From: Gammaproteobacteria bacterium
GTDB lineage: Bacteria; Pseudomonadota; Gammaproteobacteria; Steroidobacterales; Rariloculaceae
Direction: 5' to 3'
Assembly: GCA_022826245.1 (NCBI GenBank)
Contig: JAJDVG010000012.1
Location: 62,001 to 126,000, forward strand
DNA: 64,000 nucleotides
In this document: positions 61,270-64,000 of the stretch, piece by piece
Layout of the letters: each line of letters starts with the position of its first letter
Position numbering within the stretch: position 1 is the first letter of the stretch
Position numbers and translations under genes: made by a program
Notes under the pieces: model-generated
Told to the model about the DNA's origin: nothing
The model's input: the letters and a program-made list of their open reading frames with translations, nothing else
Databases searched by the model: none

Positions 61270-62001
61270 CGAATTCTCCGTTCAAGCCAGTGGCAGCATA
61301 CTACATCTGATCGAACGTAATCCCTACAAGTGGTCAGCGTCTGGTCCACGCGTAAGCCTTACGATGACGCCAAGGTCAGCCGTCAGCTGGTTTTTTCTTG
61401 CAGCATCGACCGACTTCGAATTGTCCGCCGGTCCAAGCCAAATGAAGGGGCTCGACGAGCGGTATCCCTTCGCGGAATCCAGGGGGGGTGTCGCCAAGGT
61501 CAATGCGAGTGAACCAAGCCATTCGCATCCGAGGGCCGAACGGGACATTGTTGTTTATCAAATCCCCCAGTCGATTGACGGGTTTCGACCAAACCGCCCG
61601 GTTCGCTAAACCCATGCATTTGCAAGGTGCGGGGGAAACGGCGATACCGCATCCGTTTCGACATACGCGGGCGCGGACTCGGAAATGCGAGGGGACGGGC
61701 TGGAAACCGTTTCAGTACTTTCGGATTCAGCGAACGCCCGCTCAATGGTCGGCGCGCCAACTCGCGCTATCGCTTCGCCGCATTCATCCGGATCGATGCT
61801 CACCGATCCATCGATCGCCGACTCAGCGCGACCAGCTTCTCCCACAACCTCCCATCCCGATTTAGAGGCAGGCGACATCGCAGCCATTGTCCCCGTTGAC
61901 CAAGACCCCGGACCGAAGGATTGACAGGCAAAGTCAGGTGACCGATGCTCCGCCGATACCTTCGAATCAACTCCCCAAAACCTACGAACAGGCACTCGAC
62001 A
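61270..62001. other. 732-base region without a convincing gene
   Basis: Several short frames exist on both strands but none has a recognised family. On the minus strand, 61606-61887 (93 codons, acidic, starting MAAMSPASKSGW) is followed by 61376-61615 (79 codons, starting MGLANRAVWSK) with a ten-base overlap, which could mean coupled genes; neither has a good ribosome-binding site. Plus-strand frames over the same bases look equally plausible. The region probably contains the parB-like promoter and perhaps remnants of older genes. Confidence 0.35.
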
Positions 62002-63099
62002 ATGGCCAAAAACACCACCCAAACGGATCCCCGCAGCACGCCGGAACTGCTGCACGTCGAAGCTTTCGACCCCGCCGACGTCCGGCCCTGGCGCTTCCAC
62101 AATCGACGTGGATCCGGCATGGACGACGAGTCGCTGAACTCGCTGGCGTCGTCGATCGCTCGTGACGGGCAACAGCAGCTCGGGCTGGCCCGTCGGCTGT
62201 CCCCCGGAGATACGCATGCGGTCGAGGCGATATTTGGCGTACGCCGGCTTGACGCATGCCGCCGCGCCGGCATCCCGTGGCGGGCGCAGGTTCATGAGGC
62301 ATCGTTTTCCGATTCCGAGTGCGCCGCCCTGATGCACGGCGAGAACGAGTGGACCGAAGGCGTGTCACCGCTTGAAAATGCGGAGCAATGGATCGCGTTG
62401 CTCGATGCCGGCGTATTCACCAACCAGTCGGCGCTCGCGGCAGCTCTCGGATGCCATCGCGGCACGGTATCGAGGGCCGTGCGAACCGCGAAGGCGCTTC
62501 TGCAAGAACCGTGGATCGAGCGGCTCGTGCGTCCGGTCATGCACGAATTCACGCAGCGCTCGGCGGACCGTCTGGCCGACGCCTGCATGGACGGCACGCG
62601 CCGACCATCTGCGAAGAAGCGCGCCCGCGCGTTGAAGCCCGGCGTAACGGCCAACAGCCTCTACAAGCGGCTGTTCGACGATGACAGCGAGCCGTCTCAG
62701 CGGGAAACCGTGTTTGTGCGGCGCAAGGGACACGCGGGCGGCGGTGTGGTCGCGGCCAAGATCGAGCGTGACGGCGAGGGCGGTTTTTCGGTGAGCGTTC
62801 GAGCTCACGAGCAAACACCGGTCGAACTCGCGGAACTCGCCGAACAGGTTGAAGCACTGATTGCCGCGGAGACGGCCGAGGCGGCGGACGTTCGACTGGG
62901 GCGGCGGCTGGCCGCGACGCTGACGGCGCAGCACGCAAAGGACGTGCACCCGTCATGGCTCGAAGGCTGCATCTGGTCGGCGGCGCGCGCCAGCGGCCTC
63001 GAGTGGGATCAGTGGCGCTGCGCCGTGGCCGCCGAAACGCTGCGCAGTCAGCAGGACGGCTGGGAGTTGGCAATGGTCCGCGCCATCGGTACACCGTAA
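62002..63099 (+). CDS. ParB/RepB-like partition protein
   Basis: A 365-residue protein. The ParB N-terminal domain is seen as DPADVRPWRFHNR, LASSIARDGQQQLGLARRL and EAIFGVRRLDACRRAGIPWRA (residues about 20-90), corresponding to the CTP-binding GERRxRA-type region but written GVRRLDACRRA. A helix-turn-helix follows: FTNQSALAAALGCHRGTVSRAVRTAK (about 140-165). The C-terminal part is helical and acidic with a coiled-coil-like segment (about 275-310). No ParA gene is seen on either side. Start ATG 62002 was chosen over one 19 codons upstream. The protein could serve partition or copy maintenance of an integrative element, or act as a regulator; two palindromes just downstream are likely targets. 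Confidence 0.8.
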   Translation: MAKNTTQTDPRSTPELLHVEAFDPADVRPWRFHNRRGSGMDDESLNSLASSIARDGQQQLGLARRLSPGDTHAVEAIFGVRRLDACRRAGIPWRAQVHEASFSDSECAALMHGENEWTEGVSPLENAEQWIALLDAGVFTNQSALAAALGCHRGTVSRAVRTAKALLQEPWIERLVRPVMHEFTQRSADRLADACMDGTRRPSAKKRARALKPGVTANSLYKRLFDDDSEPSQRETVFVRRKGHAGGGVVAAKIERDGEGGFSVSVRAHEQTPVELAELAEQVEALIAAETAEAADVRLGRRLAATLTAQHAKDVHPSWLEGCIWSAARASGLEWDQWRCAVAAETLRSQQDGWELAMVRAIGTP

Positions 63100-63130
63100 A
63101 CGGATCCGGGCGGCGCCTAGCCGCCGTGGC

Positions 63131-63198
63131 TTGTCGTGCACGCACGACAAGTGAATCGGGCGCAAGCGGGTAGCCGGTTTGTCGTGCATGCACGACAA
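63131..63198. promoter_or_regulatory. Two 20-bp palindromes after the parB-like gene, candidate parS or operator sites
   Basis: TTGTCGTGCACGCACGACAA (63131-63150, 9-bp arms) and TTGTCGTGCATGCACGACAA (63179-63198, a perfect palindrome) share 19 of 20 bases and are 48 bases apart. They lie 31 bases after the stop of the parB-like gene. Length and symmetry fit centromere-like parS sites or a dimeric repressor operator. Confidence 0.7.
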
Positions 63199-63577
63199 CC
63201 GGGGTCCATTGACGTGGAATGCCGAGTAGTTTCCCAACACGCCAGAGCAACCCTGCCCGTAGCGAATTCGATGCAGGCCCGCTTTCGTTTTGTTTTTGTA
63301 ATTTATTGTTTTATATATGTTTTATAACGCATTACAGCATACTGTTCACTACTTGATGTGATTCGCGGTTGCGTTTCCCGTACCCGGATTCGAAGCCGAT
63401 TATCACTGCCGTACTGTGTCCCCCGGTTGCGGTGGATGACGACATGCTGCCTGGGTTGCTTCGCCGGACAGCCGTCCGGAGTGCTGCGTCGGGAGTTCCC
63501 AGGCCGAGGTCGGTTTCATGAACCAACCGACGACCTTGCGGCCTCTTTCGCGACGTTGCGCTCCTCCCCGACGCGTT
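63199..63577. other. Noncoding stretch with AT-rich core
   Basis: No convincing gene. Bases about 63283-63345 (TTTTGTTTTTGTAATTTATT and similar) form the AT-richest run in the window, suitable for a promoter, a DNA-melting site or a horizontally acquired joint. With the adjoining palindromes it could form a small regulatory or replication-related region. Confidence 0.4.
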
Positions 63578-64000
63578 TTACTCCTCCGCATCCGGCACCG
63601 AGCACAACGACCGCACCAGGTCCACGAGGTCGAGTTGGCTCGACACACCGGTTTTGGCGTAGATGTTCTGCAAATGCCAGCGTAGCGTGCTGTAGTTGCG
63701 CCCGGTCGTCACGGCGATGTCACGCAGCTTGTGACCCCGCGCCAACAACTCCGCCAAATGCGCCTCCGCCCGCGAAAGGCCAAGAATATCGGCTACGAGA
63801 TCGGCATCAACATGCTCCCTGTCCCTCAGTTCGACCGCGAGCACCAACGCGGCCACACCGTCCGGGAAATCGTCAGGCGGTGTGCCCACGGGGGAAACAT
63901 GCAAGAGCAGTTGGGGAAGGCCATACGGCCGGTTCACCGTAACGGATCCAGGCCTGCGCTTCCGAGCGCCGGAACGAGGCAATGCGCGCGACAGCAGCGC
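63578..64000 (-). CDS. LuxR-type helix-turn-helix regulator, 5' end outside window
   Basis: The open frame continues past the right edge, so only the last about 140 residues are seen. The C-terminal LuxR DNA-binding domain is clear: LGLSRAEAHLAELLARGHKL, then DIAVTTGRNYSTLRWHLQNI and YAKTGVSSQLDLVDLVRSL. The preceding part (GLPQLLLHVSPVGTPPDDFP, ALVLAVELRDRE) resembles a PAS-like sensor end. A TTG at 63982 is not the likely start. The regulated genes are not evident within the window. Confidence 0.82.
   Translation of the reverse strand, partial: ALLSRALPRSGARKRRPGSVTVNRPYGLPQLLLHVSPVGTPPDDFPDGVAALVLAVELRDREHVDADLVADILGLSRAEAHLAELLARGHKLRDIAVTTGRNYSTLRWHLQNIYAKTGVSSQLDLVDLVRSLCSVPDAEE

Noticed and set aside
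61324..61609. Frames on both strands that look protein-like just upstream of the SUMF1 gene
   Set aside because: Plus and minus readings are equally plausible, neither has a ribosome-binding site and no family was recognised, so they are only mentioned in the region note.
63358..63942. Plus-strand 194-codon frame at the right end
   Set aside because: It overlaps the LuxR-type gene on the other strand, has Pro/Arg/Ser-rich sequence with no family resemblance and starts in a noncoding region.

Overview
The window looks like a chromosomal segment of a GC-rich, probably marine or host-associated gammaproteobacterium. The lineage call is an inference from TonB receptor style, twin-arginine and periplasmic cytochrome systems, tRNA sequences and intergenic repeats; no rRNA or other strong taxonomic marker is present. 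About 50 genes are packed tightly in short operons, with no recognisable insertion sequence, CRISPR array or rRNA.

Region 1 (1-8.6 kb): the 3' end of an outer-membrane barrel protein, an SPFH/NfeD pair, then a minus-strand unit encoding a TonB receptor, a TPR-sulfotransferase and a BCCT betaine-type transporter. Region 2 (8.6-35.1 kb) is the core: a methylated-amine catabolic island. It holds three dimethylglycine-dehydrogenase-like FAD/GcvT fusions, two non-pyrrolysine MttB-family methyltransferases, a corrinoid protein, a methyltetrahydrofolate:corrinoid methyltransferase, a RACo-type corrinoid activator, two uncharacterised companions (DUF1638 and the so-called virulence factor family), heterotetrameric sarcosine oxidase (soxBDAG), a TauD-type dioxygenase, a GlxA/GbdR-like AraC regulator and an ETF pair. 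The genes suggest import of a betaine, corrinoid-dependent removal of one methyl group, and oxidative removal of the others, with electrons going to ETF and one-carbon units to tetrahydrofolate. Two divergent promoter regions, about 8.5 kb apart, carry the same roughly 140-bp sequence with identical internal spacing, which ties the transporter/receptor operon and the corrinoid operons together.

Region 3 (35.3-41.6 kb): a periplasmic molybdenum hydroxylase of isoquinoline/aldehyde oxidoreductase type with a triheme cytochrome, and a VAO-type phenol-oxidising flavoenzyme overlapping a small cytochrome c. Region 4 (41.7-45.7 kb): a fructan/sucrose module (GH32 enzyme, sugar porter, fructokinase) with a 22-bp perfect inverted repeat in its divergent promoter. 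Region 5 (45.7-55.3 kb): a Fic protein lacking its motif histidine, a cupin, tRNA-Ala, M20 peptidase, YceI, leuA with a divergent Lrp-type regulator, an FMN hydroxyacid oxidase, a SpoU-type RNA methyltransferase whose 3' end is tandemly repeated, and two small membrane genes.

Region 6 (from tRNA-Ser at 55.4 kb to the right edge) looks like an acquired island: composition becomes visibly AT-richer just after the tRNA, and the genes are a murein-endopeptidase-like protein, two SUMF1-domain secreted proteins, an orphan ParB followed by two near-identical 20-bp palindromes, and a partial LuxR-type regulator. A recurring oddity across the window is short duplication at gene ends (11.3, 26.6, 34.1 and 54.1 kb).
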